64,000 bases of DNA from Rhizophagus irregularis (GCF_026210795.1 NC_089445.1:248001-312000); one strand, 5' to 3'; counted from the stretch's first letter, positions 12,236 to 24,055 are shown. The notes: generated by a model not told the origin, from the sequence alone. Translations and numbers: made by a program.

Positions 12236-14289
12236 TCACTTTTTTAATAAAGAAAGTCCAGTCATCTCTTTTGGAGTTTCCAAACCTATAACATCTAAAA
12301 TAGTAGGGGCAACATCACAGAGTGCACCTTTAGTCGATTCCGCAAATGAATATTTATTTGATGCAAGTATGAAAGGAACTGTAAAAAGTAAATCTCGTTA
12401 ATTATAATAATAAGAAAAAAAAAAAATAACACGCTTTATATTTTTTATTACCAGGATTGCAGGTATGAGCAGTATGAGGGTTTCCTTCTTCATCCTGCAT
12501 TTGTTCAGCATTTCCATGATCAGAAGTAATGAATAAAATATATCCATTTGCTTTACATGCTTCATAAATTATTCCGATAGCTTTATCTGTAACTTCTATG
12601 GCTTTGGTAGCAGCATCATATTTTCCTGTATGTCCAACCATATCAGGATTAGCAAAGTTATTCATTACAAACGGAAATTTGCCACTTCTTATTTCCTCAG
12701 CCACTTTTTCTGCTACTTCAATAGCAGACATTTCTGGCTTAAGATCATATGTGGCTACTTTTGGGGAATCAATCAAATCACGAACTTCAAGATCAAATGG
12801 TTCTTCTACACCTCCATTGAAAAAGAATGTAACGTGTGCAAACTTTTCCGTTTCTAAATAAGTAAAATAGAAAGTAAGAATATATTTTTAAAATATTAAG
12901 TTTGTGATTTATTTACCTGCGACATGACATTGAGAAATCTTATGTTTTGCGAACCATTCAGATAAAACGTTTTCCATTGATTGTGGAGGAAAAGCTAAAG
13001 GGAATGGAAATTCAGACTTGTATCTTGTCATACATGTAATATGCTAAGGTAAAGATTATTGAATTGTTAATAGATTGGTATGCTTTTAATATTTATCATA
13101 TGGAGGAATATCTTACTAAGTTTTCGGGAATTTTGGCTTCAAATGGAGGTGGTGGAACACCAAATGTTTGAACGATTTGACGCATTCGATCAGCACGAAA
13201 ATCGAAAAAGAAGAGAGTATCATTTTCTATTTATAATTAAACGTAAAACATAGGTTACAGCATCAAAATTAGACTAAGAATCAAAAAACCTTAACCAGAA
13301 TAATAAAGTAAGAAGTGTTATAGTTGAAACATACCTTTAATTATACCCTCCTCATCTACTATGATAGGTTTCAAGAATTCATCCGTTTCATCTTTTGAAA
13401 AACGTTCACGGATTGTCTAATAAATATAGGATTGTTATAAAAATTGACGACTATTTTAAATAGAATAGATCATGCTTACACTTAGAGGATCTTCGGATTT
13501 TTCACCGACACCTTTCGTTAAAGCTTCAAAAGCAATCTTGATTCTTTCCCATCTTTTGTCTCTATCCATAGCATAATATCTTCCAATAATAGTAGCTATT
13601 TTTCCGTAATTAAGATCATCTATGGCTTTCTGGAGTTGTTCAAGATATTTATCCGAAGAACGAGGATTGGTATCGCGACCATCACCAAAGAAATGTACAT
13701 ATGCTTTTGGAATACCATGATTCTTTGCAGTTTCCAAAAGATGAATTAGGTGATTGATATGGCTGTGCACTCCTCCATCTGAAACCTAATTTACGAGAAA
13801 AGTCAGATTAACTGAAGAATTGAGAATATCACTATTTCACGGTAATTTCATCTTACCAATCCAAGGAAATGTATTCTTCCATTAGTCTCCTTAGCTCGGT
13901 CGAAACATTTTACGATATTATCAACCTCGTTGAATTTCTTATTCTTTACGGCCAAGTCAATTCTTACAATATCCTGTAATACATAAAAAATTCAAACACG
14001 TTAATTGCAACTTATTTAATATAGGCATGAGTATAGTAATATAATATACTTGATATACAACGCGCCCGGCACCAATATTCAAATGACCAACTTCAGAATT
14101 ACCCATAAGTCCCTCAGGCAAACCAACTGCGAGACCATGAGCTTCTAAAGTAGTATATGGATATTCTCTTTTGAGCTTATCCATAACTGGTGTTTCAGCA
14201 TTACGAATTGCATCTCCAGTAGAGTCTTCTTTAAGAGAAATACCCCAGCCATCAAGACAAATAAGACAAGCTTTTTCTTTTAAAGTCAT
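12236..14289 (-). CDS. gpmI: 2,3-bisphosphoglycerate-independent phosphoglycerate mutase
   Basis: Cytosolic glycolysis/gluconeogenesis enzyme interconverting 3- and 2-phosphoglycerate through a phosphoserine intermediate with two metal ions. Eight exons were traced: 14050-14289, 13857-13973, 13480-13785, 13335-13416, 13117-13226, 12917-13043, 12452-12853 and 12236-12378. All have GT donors and AG acceptors, and phases agree. The sum is 1527 nt, or 508 residues plus stop, the usual family length. Motifs in order: CLDGWG near the N-terminus, the catalytic serine in [15 protein letters not shown] (about residues 62-76), [68 protein letters not shown] and [11 protein letters not shown]. No motif is missing and no signal or transit peptide is apparent. 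It is divergent from the helicase gene at 14583. Confidence 0.95.
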
Positions 14290-14582
14290 TATGAAAAGAA
14301 TTAACAGAATTTTTTTTTTTTAAAAAAAAAAAGCTTACTTTGATCGTGGTTTTTTTAATTCACGCTTTGATCGAATTATGATGTAGTTAGCCGCAAAACT
14401 GATAACCTGATTGCCGATCGTTCTTAGATAAAGTTCTTTTGATATTGATAGATCACCTAAACTACTCAACTTAATTTGATTGTCAAAAAAAAATCGGTAA
14501 CTTTAGATAGTGTCATCTATGAATTGTCACGTGATACAGCAAATAAATTTCACGGGATAGAAAAAAATTTTTCCTTTCAAAG
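14290..14582. promoter_or_regulatory. Shared divergent promoter with CACGTG box
   Basis: 293 bp separate the two start codons. It contains tcacgtga (CACGTG at 14528-14533), about 50 bp upstream of the helicase ATG. CACGTG is the known core of bHLH factors such as Cbf1. No firm TATA box was seen. That it serves both genes is inferred from the layout. Confidence 0.4.
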
Positions 14583-16273
14583 ATGGGTGGTACGAAGATA
14601 AACGTTTCAAAAAAGTTCTTTAATAAACTTTATTTTAGGTGCGTTTCTTTCCTTAAAATATTCTTTGAGCATTATTTTGAGAAAGTATTCTTAAATTATC
14701 ATTTTTAGGTATAATCAATTTTCAAATTTAACCCAAAGAAAATATCCAACAAAACGAACAACGGCATACCCTGTTTCACAGCTTTCAGTAAAGAATGTTG
14801 ATAATTTCAAGGTATGATAAAAAAATCATTAAATTATTAATTTATAATCTAATTTTTTATCATAAATTTTTAATATCTTAGGACTTGGGGATAAGGGAAG
14901 TTTTATGTAAAGCTTTACGACAAAATTTTAACATAACAAAACCAACACCATGTCAACAAAAATTAATTCCTTCAATTCTTTCCGGGAATGATGTATTAAT
15001 TCGAGATTTAACAGGATCAGGAAAAACATTCGGAATAGTTTTAGCATTACTTAGCAAAACACGTATAGTACCTAAATCATTATCTCAAAACACTCGTTCA
15101 TCTATACCAATAACAACAAATTTATTGGTAGTTCCAAGTAGAGAATTAGCATTTCAAATAGAATCTTGGATTCATTCTTTATTTCGAGATACAAATTTAC
15201 CTATGAAATCAATAATTCAAGTTGCAGTTAAGACTGCAAAGGAAATTGAAGAAGAACAATTAGTAAATTTTAGAAAGACACCACCACTTCTACTTGTAGG
15301 TACAGCTAAAAGATTATTGGAACTAGTTGAAAATCATGGATTAAAGTTTCACGGATTGAATACTTTGGCATTGGATGAAGTTGATCATTTAATTAAATTA
15401 CCTGGAAAACATGCAAATTTGAAAAAAATCATAAATCGAGAAATTCATCCAAAACCAACTGAATTATTAGCTAGACATATATTAAGTGGATTAAATAATG
15501 ACAATAATGAATCATCAAGAAATGAAAAGATTTATTACAGATATAAGCCACAAGTGATTATAAGTTCAGCTACGTTAAATAGAGCACTTAGATATTATTT
15601 CAAAGATAATCAACTAGCACCAAATCCTATATTTGTTGATATGAGTCAAGGAAATTATTCTCCTCCAACAATTACTCATCATTGTCTTACTATTACATCA
15701 AATAATATTAGAAATTTAACAACTTCAAATTCAACAAGTGAAGAGGAAAGAATTCAAGATTTTGAGGAAGATGATGATCGAATGGTTGATAGTGTTGTAG
15801 GAACCATCGAACTTGAGAAACAAATGATACAAACTGGAATTATTTTTGTTAATCATAAAATCAATGTCCCAGAACTTGTAAAAAAATTTAGAGAATATGG
15901 AATTCCAGCAAAAGAATTAAGTTCATCTTATATTCCAACAATTAGTGAACAAGGATATTCTTATAATTCTCTTAGCACAATTGAGACCGATTTAAATGAC
16001 ATTGTAACACAGTCTACATTTTCACCTAAAACAACGATATATGTGGCGCAGGAATTCACATCACGTGGAATCGATATACCCAATATTTCGCATGTATTTA
16101 TTTTGGGAGTTCCAAGCTCGGCTGCTGAGTATTTACATATGTCCGGGAGAACAGGTAGAATGGGCGGAGATGGTAAGGTTATAAGCTTTATTAAAGATGG
16201 TCAAAAAAGGGTAATGATGAACTATATCACTTTTTTAGATTTGAAACTTGATAATTATGAGCATGTTGATTAA
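14583..16273 (+). CDS. DEAD-box-type RNA helicase, probably mitochondrial
   Basis: ATP-dependent RNA helicase of superfamily 2. Exons are 14583-14638, 14709-14811 and 14882-16273; phases agree and give 516 residues. The first ~55 residues are rich in basic, Ser/Thr and aromatic residues with almost no acidic ones, as in a mitochondrial presequence. Motifs follow: Q motif region (KPTPCQQKLIPS), I (TGSGKT), Ia (PSRELA), Ib (TAKRL), II (DEVD instead of DEAD), III (SAT), IV (GIIFVNH), V (TSRGIDIPN) and VI (HMSGRTGRMGG). An acidic insert (EEDDDRM) lies between III and IV. Size and presequence resemble Mrh4-type helicases that act in mitochondrial ribosome assembly, but that orthology is a guess. 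It faces the mutase gene across 293 bp. Confidence 0.88.
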
Positions 16274-16997
16274 AAAAAAAAAAATTCAAACAAGTAAAAA
16301 AAATGTAATATAAATAATCTTTTATTAAAATTAAAATAATTTCTTTATTTATAATATTTTATACATTTTATTTTTCAGTTATGAAAAAAACTTATTAAAA
16401 AATCTAAATAAGTTAAATAAAAAAAATCACGATAAAAAATAAATTAGGAAACCTCGGCCGCAATGTGCATGTGACTTGTTTAACTAGATATATAAAAGGA
16501 AATAGTGCGATAATTATAGTCCTTTTTGGGGACGATTGTGTGACGGGTGTATGTATAATTTTTTTAACGGTTTAATTCCGAAAACCATCGGAATTTCAAG
16601 ATAGGATTATTCCATAGCACAAAGTCTTTATTCCATATAGCTTGAATTTCATAAAGAATTCCCTGATGAAAAAAAAGAAAAATGAAAAGAGTGTTAGGAA
16701 ATTCTGAGAACGTTAAATAATAATGTTATTATAATGCTTTAATTGATTATTGTTGATGAATGGATTTATATGTATGTATCTGTAGATTGTATGGAGTTTT
16801 CAGTTTGAAAAAAATCCGAGTAAATAGCATATTCATGTGAAATATGAAATCAAATAACTTAATTTATTATAAAATATTAAAATTCACGTAAAAATCTAAC
16901 TGGAATGTTAATCAAAGTTTAACACCGAAAAATACTCACGAATTTACATAAAAAGCGCGTTTCTGTTCGTAGTCAAAAAATATAATTTTTATTCAAT
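16274..16997. other. Intergenic DNA with one possible minus-strand exon
   Basis: Minus-strand 16562-16664 is open after a good pyrimidine tract and CAG acceptor. It reads GILYEIQAIWNKDFVLWNN and on to a stop at about 16566, unusually Trp-rich and protein-like for this base composition. No matching 5' exon with a GT donor was found within 400 bp. A TATA-like tatataaaagga lies at 16488-16499. Confidence 0.25.
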
Positions 16998-18227
16998 ATG
17001 TTTGAAGATAAAGACTTTAACATCATAAAATATAATCTTTCTCGCAATTTTAATAATTTTATAACAAAATTATTACAAGAATTATACATAATTCTTTTAA
17101 ATATAGACATAAAACATGATATTGAAGTTCAATTAAATGAATTTATGAATAATTTCTTATTTGAATATGAATTAGACACTAAAGTTATATTTGATATTAT
17201 GACTAGTAATTCTCAAAATATTTCTTATTATTCAAGTTTAATCGGGTTTTTTTATCAATATGGAATTGGATGTGAAATTGATAAAATCAAAGCATCCGAA
17301 ATATTTTTTGATACTGTTAAAAATAGTTTAAATCAATTATCTTTTGAAAAGATAAACGATGAAATCACTTTCTACGATGATGACAATGTTAAAAAGTTGA
17401 ATATTATAATTTCATTTTATCTTTATTCTTTATCTCTTTATAAAGATATTATCATACATAGAAAAAATAATTATAAACTACATATAAAACATGCCGAAAA
17501 AGGAAATAATATATCCCAATATTATATAGGCAATTGTTATCGTTATGGTATAAACATCAAATATGATTATAATAAGGCAATTGAATGGTATTCAAAATCA
17601 TCAGAAGGAAGAAATATTATAGCAACTTATAGTTTAGGTTATTGTTATGATCATAGAGATAAGATGAAAGCATTAGAATTATATTTAAAATCTGCTGAAG
17701 GAGGTTATAAACATGCGTTACACATGGTGGGAAATTATTATTATCATGGTTATGGTATTTTAGAAGATAAAAATAAAGCTTTTGAATGGTATTTAAAGGC
17801 TGCAAAGAAAGGTCATGCTTTTAGTCAATATTTAGTAGCAAATTATTACAATGATGGAATATATATCCCTAAAAATGAAGAAAAAGGTTTTTATTGGATT
17901 AGAAAAGCTGCAATTAATGGTTATATTAATGCACAATATAATCTAGCAAAATATTATCTTGTCAATTCTATTAATAAGAATGAAAGAAAAGCATTTATAT
18001 GGTATTTAATATTAGCTAATAAGAATTCATTAAGAGCAATTTATATAATTGCAAAATGTTATAGAGATGGTATTGGTGGAATTGATAAAAATTTAGAAAA
18101 AGCTATAAAATGGTTTAACCAATTTTTAAGCTTTTATAAAAATTCCCCAATTACTTTAAATGATTTTTTGAATGGTTCAAATATTAATACTTTTAAATTA
18201 TCCAACCTTAAAGATTTAAAATTTTGA
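16998..18227 (+). CDS. Sel1-repeat protein
   Basis: Single exon of 409 residues from ATG 16998. Residues about 70-105 and 165-380 hold six to seven Sel1-like repeats, each with A/G-E-K/G-G, a Y-x-Y-G turn and KAxEWYxKAAE-type helices (IGNCYRYGINIKYDYNKA, then KAFEWYLKAAKKGHA and CYRDGIGGIDKNLEKA). Sel1 repeats are TPR-related helical scaffolds for protein-protein contacts; the family is greatly expanded in these fungi, often beside kinase domains, but no kinase domain is present here. The N-terminal ~70 residues are helical and conserved in the paralogue at 43203 (LLQELYIILLNIDIK against LLQELYVILLNIDIK). Partner and pathway are unknown. Confidence 0.85.
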   Translation: MFEDKDFNIIKYNLSRNFNNFITKLLQELYIILLNIDIKHDIEVQLNEFMNNFLFEYELDTKVIFDIMTSNSQNISYYSSLIGFFYQYGIGCEIDKIKASEIFFDTVKNSLNQLSFEKINDEITFYDDDNVKKLNIIISFYLYSLSLYKDIIIHRKNNYKLHIKHAEKGNNISQYYIGNCYRYGINIKYDYNKAIEWYSKSSEGRNIIATYSLGYCYDHRDKMKALELYLKSAEGGYKHALHMVGNYYYHGYGILEDKNKAFEWYLKAAKKGHAFSQYLVANYYNDGIYIPKNEEKGFYWIRKAAINGYINAQYNLAKYYLVNSINKNERKAFIWYLILANKNSLRAIYIIAKCYRDGIGGIDKNLEKAIKWFNQFLSFYKNSPITLNDFLNGSNINTFKLSNLKDLKF

Positions 18228-18540
18228 AATCTAATATATTATGATAATTTGTAAGTATATAACTGATAAATAATAAAAGAAATTACATGAAAATAAATAT
18301 TTTTATAAATTTAAAAGTGTGAAAATTTAATTAGTTTCTCTTAAGTATATGACTAATTTGACCTGAAGTGATTGAAAATTTATTAATCAAAATGATATTA
18401 TCTGACTGATTTGTGCGACAATAGATTTCATATATTATACATCCAAATCCCTATCTTTTTTTTTGCAAATTTTTTCTTTTTCTAAATTTGTACAACTTCT
18501 ATTACACACTTGTCATATCACTTTTAAAAACCAATAAATC
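18228..18540. other. Intergenic DNA between Sel1 and SAM/kinase genes
   Basis: 313 bp holding the 3' flank of the Sel1 gene and presumably the promoter of the next gene. Pyrimidine-rich at 18450-18500. No clear TATA box. Confidence 0.3.
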
Positions 18541-20353
18541 ATGTCTTCTGATCCTTCATTCGAGGAAGTAAAAGAATATAATATAGAACAACTTATCACT
18601 TATTTGCGAACAAAGATCTTGAATTTTGAAGAGAATGATTTTGCTATATTTCGTAATCAGAGAATTAATGGTCAAACTATTGTTAATATGACTCAGAAGG
18701 GGTTTAGTGAACCTCCCTTTAACTTTGTTTATGGAATAGCTAAGAATCTTAGCAATTTGATCGATGAATTAAAAAGCCAAAGTAAGTTCTAAAATAAAAT
18801 AGTTTAACTTTTATATGCCTTGTGTATTATTCAATAGAAGTCTTTTGTTGCAATATTTTTGTAATATTTATTAATCATTTCTATTATTTGCCTGTCATAT
18901 AATAATAAATACTTACTTATTCTTATGCTTTCCTACAAATATGCTATTTGATATTATATAGGAAGTCTTTCTCTTAATGAAATTTTATCATATATTCTGC
19001 CACCTATCAAATATCCTCCTTATGCTAAGTACCTCAATTTCCTCAACAAAAGTCAATTCACATCGCCTATAAAAATCACAAGGCTTAAAGAATTTAAAAG
19101 CCAAGAATGAAGACAACTTCGTTGGACAAGAAAAATTTGAGAGGCCATACTTAATTGAAAATTTAAAAGCAATTGTTAAATCTAATGTTGAAACTGCTAT
19201 GGAAGTAAATATATTTCATATATTAAACACAGTTTTAAAAAAATACAAGTTTGAGAAACAAAATGATTTGGACTTTTTAAAGGACACTTATATTAGTCCT
19301 TTTAAACCAGATTACACTTGTTATCTTAAAACAATTAATAATTTATTGAAGCAAATCTTAGCAATCGAAATTAGGAGATATATTGTTATAGAGGGTTTTG
19401 AGAATTTTGATGATGAAGACCTAAAAAGGCAAAGTTTTAGCAGACCCTTGCATGATGTAATTGAGCAATTATACAATTACATGTCAGTATTAGAACTTCA
19501 ATACGGAATACTTTCAAGTTATGATTATCATTGGTTTTTTTATCGACCAAAAAATAATAATACAGAGCTTTACATTTCACATCCTCTTAAACATGACTCA
19601 ACTGATCCACCAGTGCTTAAGGCATATGCATATCTAGCTCTATTAGCAGAAAGAGATCCCAAATCTCCTCATCATAATATAATTAATCATAATAAAAGGC
19701 AAAATAGTAGAATACAAAATTTACTATTACAAAATTCTGAGAATATCCAGATTTCTAGAAGTATAGGTAGTTCTTATTATAGCTCAAATGCAATATCTAT
19801 GTTTTTTGGCCATTGGAAAACATGGCAACAAGATTATAATAAAATTACGGAACAGGATTTTGATTTCTCTGAATTTAAGTTTAAGAGTTTTTTAGGATGT
19901 GGACAAACTGGAGGAACTTATGCATGTGAATTCTATGGACAAATAATAGCTTTGAAGGTTTTAAATCTTTATAAGAATAGCCAATTTCTTAATCAAATGC
20001 AAAAAGAAATCGAAATATACAAACTTCTTTTTAAAATTCAAGAAATATATATTCCAAAATTGGTATGTTATGGTTATTATGAAATTGGATATGTTATGGG
20101 TATAACAATTGTTGGTACTAAGTTGAGTTTCCATAAGATAGAACAATGGCAAAAAAATAAGGCTCTCAGGGCATTAGAAATAATTCATAGTCATAATATT
20201 CTCCATAATGATATTCGAGAAGAAAATATCTTAATCAATGAAAAAAATAATATATATATTATTGATTTTGGGAAGTCAATTAAAACTGATAAAAAGAATC
20301 TATTTTGTAAAGAAAAATCTGAATTATCCCATTTATTAAATTACTATATGTAA
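18541..20353 (+). pseudogene. SAM-domain plus protein-kinase-like gene, frame broken
   Basis: Exon 1 (18541 to about 18783) opens with ATG and encodes a SAM-like start (NIEQLITYLRTKILNF, then FRNQRINGQTIVNMT). A GTAAGT donor and an AG acceptor near 18961 lead in frame into SLSLNEILSYILPPIKYPP. That frame stops at about 19108. The protein continues in another frame from about 19070 (ENLKAIVKSNVETAMEVN) to 20353. So a small indel near 19065-19105, or an unrecognised intron, breaks it. The C-terminal ~165 residues are kinase-like: glycine loop (LGCGQTGGTY), IALKVL lysine, HNDIREENILI catalytic loop (HND for HRD) and IIDFGKS. The short domain resembles kinases common in Rhizophagus and Crinkler C-termini. 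Activity is plausible only if the frame is whole. Confidence 0.6.
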
Positions 20354-21514
20354 AATTTGCTATATAAAATTTACATATATCATTAACTAGTTTAATTTTG
20401 ATTGTAACTTTTTATATTACACAATTACATAATTAATGATTAATAAAATAACAAGTTATTTGCTATATTATACAAAAACAAATAAATGTAATGTTATTTA
20501 ATGCACAATTTTTGAATATTGTATAATGGAAATGGATTTCATACATTATTAAAAAAAAATGAAATTATTGAATACGATGAAATATTATGCAAATAAAATA
20601 TAATATTTTGGTCATAACCATTGTAATTGAAGATATGGGGTGAATTACACAGAAATTGATGTTAATTAGAGATATTCATTTATTTAGTATAAAAATTAAT
20701 ATTGTTACATTTTAGATAGTTTTATAGTTTAATTTATTAACATGTGATTAGTACATAACCTAATTTAATTTGTAATAATACAAATATTTTAAAATATTGT
20801 AGAATATTGTAGAACAATTTATAGTATCACAATAGTTTAGTATTACAGTAGTTTAATGGAATATTAAAATATATAAAAGGGCTGGATTTTAACTTTTGTC
20901 AAAAAGCTTTTGTTCAGTCAGTTTTGACTCAATAAATAAAAATAATAAATATTAATTATTAATAGTTATCTTGAATATGCTCATGATATGTTTGAGAATT
21001 AATTAATATTAAATTATAAATCCAGTGAATTGAAGTAAGGGAAATTATTCCAGTTTAATTATTTGATGTAAAGTTTATTTAATATAAAGGAAATTATTGA
21101 AGTTTAAAAGTTAAATTTTAAGTTTATAAAAGAAATAAAGAAATGTCAAATCTAAACCAAGTATAATATTAAACTGAGTGTTAGTCTTGTTTGCTGATAT
21201 GTAGCAGATATTGGTGATACTATATCTATGCAAGAAAGAATTCAAAGCTTGCATATATTTTTTTTGCATATAATATTTCTGGTTCATGTTATTATTATAC
21301 CAATAAAACAATATTCAGGTAGGATATTTTTTTTAGTAATTACTATCTACTCTTTGTGTTCATGCTTAAAAAAAATTACAAATCAGAAAATATTTAAATA
21401 TTTGAATTTCACAAATGTAAGGATGCATATGCTATTTTTATTATTTGCAATTTAATGTAATAAATGTAGTGAAGAGTAATGATAGTTTTTTTTTATATGT
21501 AGTAATGTAGTAAT
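20354..21514. other. Intergenic DNA with a TATA-like motif
   Basis: AT-rich. atatataaaaggg at about 20870 followed by a less AT-rich patch (cagtcagttttgactc) resembles promoters elsewhere in the window, but no gene follows it. May be the promoter of a lost gene. Confidence 0.3.
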
Positions 21515-21998
21515 GTAAATCATGATTATTATACTGGTATACAAAATGATAAGCTGACTGGATTCGTACAAAGAAATGATATTCCTTATACACGAGCTGG
21601 TATGTAAGATTACCAAATAATTATCCTCACAAATTTGCTTTTTTCCAGAATATTTCTGTTGGTATACCAAATAATTTCGTAATAAACCTGTAGAAGGTAC
21701 AGTAAAATGCTTTGTATTATCTGGTGTATATTATTTTCATGCTTCTCCAATATATTATTATCAGTATTTACTAACATTTTTTTTTGCATTTTTAGTGATA
21801 ATATCAAATCTTCTAGATATTTATTATATTCATCTAAATCTGCTTTTGCTTATATCTTTTTCAAATCGTATATTTAATAAATTTTTTTTAAATAACTATT
21901 AGAAATTTTAAAAAATTATTAAAACAAATGCACTTTTAAGTCTATAATAAATTTATATAAACAAGTTAAAAAAATACAAGTCCAATATATAGTTTTTT
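21515..21998 (+). pseudogene. Decayed 3' part of a Uma2 gene plus its flank
   Basis: Matches 24825-25328 closely through the coding end and about 270 bp of 3' flank, ending at caatatatagttttttt against caatatatggttttttt. Broken by stops: the codon row for GMQDYQ has CAA changed to TAA, and the tryptophan of DLWEV has become a stop. Nearly all differences from the intact copy are C to T or G to A. The 5' two thirds of the gene are absent. Confidence 0.75.
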
Positions 21999-22079
21999 TT
22001 ATTAATACAATAAAAAATAAATATAAAGTTTAGATTAATCTGTAAAACATGACAAATTTTCTATAGTACTATACATGCT

Positions 22080-23375
22080 TATTTTTTTGAATGATATCCC
22101 TCTTTCTTTTAAATTTTTTTTCAGTACATACCTTATCTTTTAATAAACCTATGATTATATCTAAAACCTCTTTCACATTATTATATAATGATGTGTAGTA
22201 TGAGTTGGAGTTTAAGTTTAAGGTTTTCTTTATAAATTCGATTGAATATGCAGTGTCACTTGCCTTGGATATTTTTTTAGGGCTATATAGGAAAAAGTGC
22301 CAATCTTAACCTGTTATAGCAATACTATAAAGGTAATCAAAATTATCATTGTCTCGCTTTTTCTTTCTCTTATTTATTTCACATGCATTTTTAATAAGCT
22401 ATTTGATATTTTGAATAAAGTCTACAGAGATCTTATGTTGTTTATCCTTTATGATGCAGATAAAGTCTTAAGCCTTCTACTCACATATTTACATAGTTCG
22501 TATTAATAATAAGTTAATATAATTGCAGTAATCTTAAATGGCAAAAAATTTACTTTAATTGCATAATCAACTCTTTCTTTGCCAATTATTCCATACTGAA
22601 ATGCATGCTAAACTTTTTATCTATTATATTCATGATGTATAAATGGAAACATGAAGAAGTGCTACAATATATTCATTACACATGGCTTCAAACTATCTGG
22701 ATGTAAAGTTTTGTAAAAGCACAATCTACCCAAAATTTCTTTTATACAATACTTGAAGACCTTATTATCATTTTAAATTTTGTAAGTTAAAGAAAAGAAA
22801 AATAGGATAGAGACTATAAGTAGTCTATGCCATTAGAGTCAAGGCCAAACTTTCAGTACTTAATATTATTTCTTTATAATCATTTTTTTCATTTATTGTA
22901 AATTTAAAACTAAATTCTTCTTGATTTAATATTCATCCAACTTTACAGAATAATCAAATTTTCTACTCCATATTCTGCTAATGCTTCATTTAAATTGAAG
23001 TATGAGGAACAGAAACACAATCTTTTATCCTTACACTTTTTAGCAAAATCAGCAAGTATTACAGCTGTTTTTATTTCAAATCCACTATCTTTAAAATCCT
23101 GTTTTTCCATTTTGAGGAAAGCCTAGCTGACTATTTTTCACTTGCAAATAATTTTCAAGTTATCATCATCAAGTTCCAGATCCTTGCAAGAAGTTGATAA
23201 GTTTAGTCAGTTTATATTTTTATTTCAATAATCTGTCATAATTTCACATTCTCATTTTTACAATTTTAGCAAACTTCAGCAATTTCAGCTAAAAGCTTGG
23301 CATTTAATTTTCTCAATGAATCAGTGGATTGTATGTTTAATGATAATTTTTTTATATAAGATGGAATAATTCAAA
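22080..23375 (-). pseudogene. Decayed coiled-coil gene of a fungal expanded family
   Basis: Islands of readable minus-strand frame lie in order. At about 23290-23360: STDSLRKLNAKLLAEIAEV, a coiled-coil start. At about 23020-23120: QDFKDSGFEIKTAVILADF. At about 22540-22610: FQYGIIGKERVDYAIKVNF, the kind of segment found before DFEKG-type nuclease-like regions in Rhizophagus proteins. At 22126-22275: a 50-residue open exon (SKASDTAYSIEFIKKTL onward) bounded by an AG and a GTATGT donor. Stops and frame changes separate the islands. Family assignment rests on memory of sequence style, not on a search. Confidence 0.4.
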
Positions 23376-23593
23376 AATTTATTAGCATAGATAAACCATG
23401 ACAAAATATCATGATTGGAATTGTGACTTTATTGGTACAGAATAAAATAAAACATAATTCAACTACAACATAAGATTTAACAAAGTAAAATGGTGTTTCT
23501 ATACTAATGCCTGATTAACCCTTAAAATTTTGCAAGAAATGGCACAATTAAAAAAATTTGACTCATTATGCAGTAATAATGTGATGATCACAA

Positions 23594-23956
23594 TACAGTC
23601 TGATCTTGATGTAACAAACTCACAATGTAACGAACTCTCGATTTACCAAACTTTTTTTTAAAAACCAGTTTCATAGTATTTAAAAACATCTTGATATACC
23701 AAATATCATATAAACTTTGTATAACGTATACCAAACTTTTATTGATTCACCGTGTATTATAAAATATAGTAAAAAAATTTTTGATACCGAACTTAGTCAC
23801 ATGATTTGCCAATTTCGCCTGAAATTAATTAATTTCGGCCAGAATTAGAACCACTTAATTTTTGCCTAAATTAAGACATCTTAATTCTGGCCGAAATTGG
23901 GATATTAATCACGTGATTTTCTTTATATACCGAACCTGGGTTGAGATTTGACTGTA
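23594..23956. mobile_element. Tc1/pogo-like MITE (TACAGTC ends)
   Basis: The ends are tacagtctgatcttgatgta and the inverse of ggttgagatttgactgta, flush with TA on both sides, as expected for the TA-targeting Tc1/mariner/pogo group. An internal palindrome (aatttcggccagaatta and its inverse, about 23842-23905) and an atcacgtgat box (about 23908-23917) lie inside. No coding capacity. Ends about 100 bp before the Uma2 start codon. Confidence 0.6.
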
Positions 23957-24055
23957 CTATAAAATCTATCACGTGATCAGATACGAAATGTCAACACTGA
24001 TTAATCACTGGTTGCGTGATTATCGATTATATAAAAACCACCAAATTTTCTCAAA
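23957..24055 (+). promoter_or_regulatory. Promoter of the Uma2 gene
   Basis: Contains atcacgtgatc (CACGTG at about 23971) and TATATAAAAAC at about 24027-24037, some 20-30 bp before ATG. Another CACGTG lies 60 bp upstream inside the adjacent MITE. Motifs are seen; their function is inferred. Confidence 0.4.

Noticed and set aside
12598-12861. Two overlapping plus-strand frames
   Set aside because: Antisense shadows of the phosphoglycerate mutase exon.
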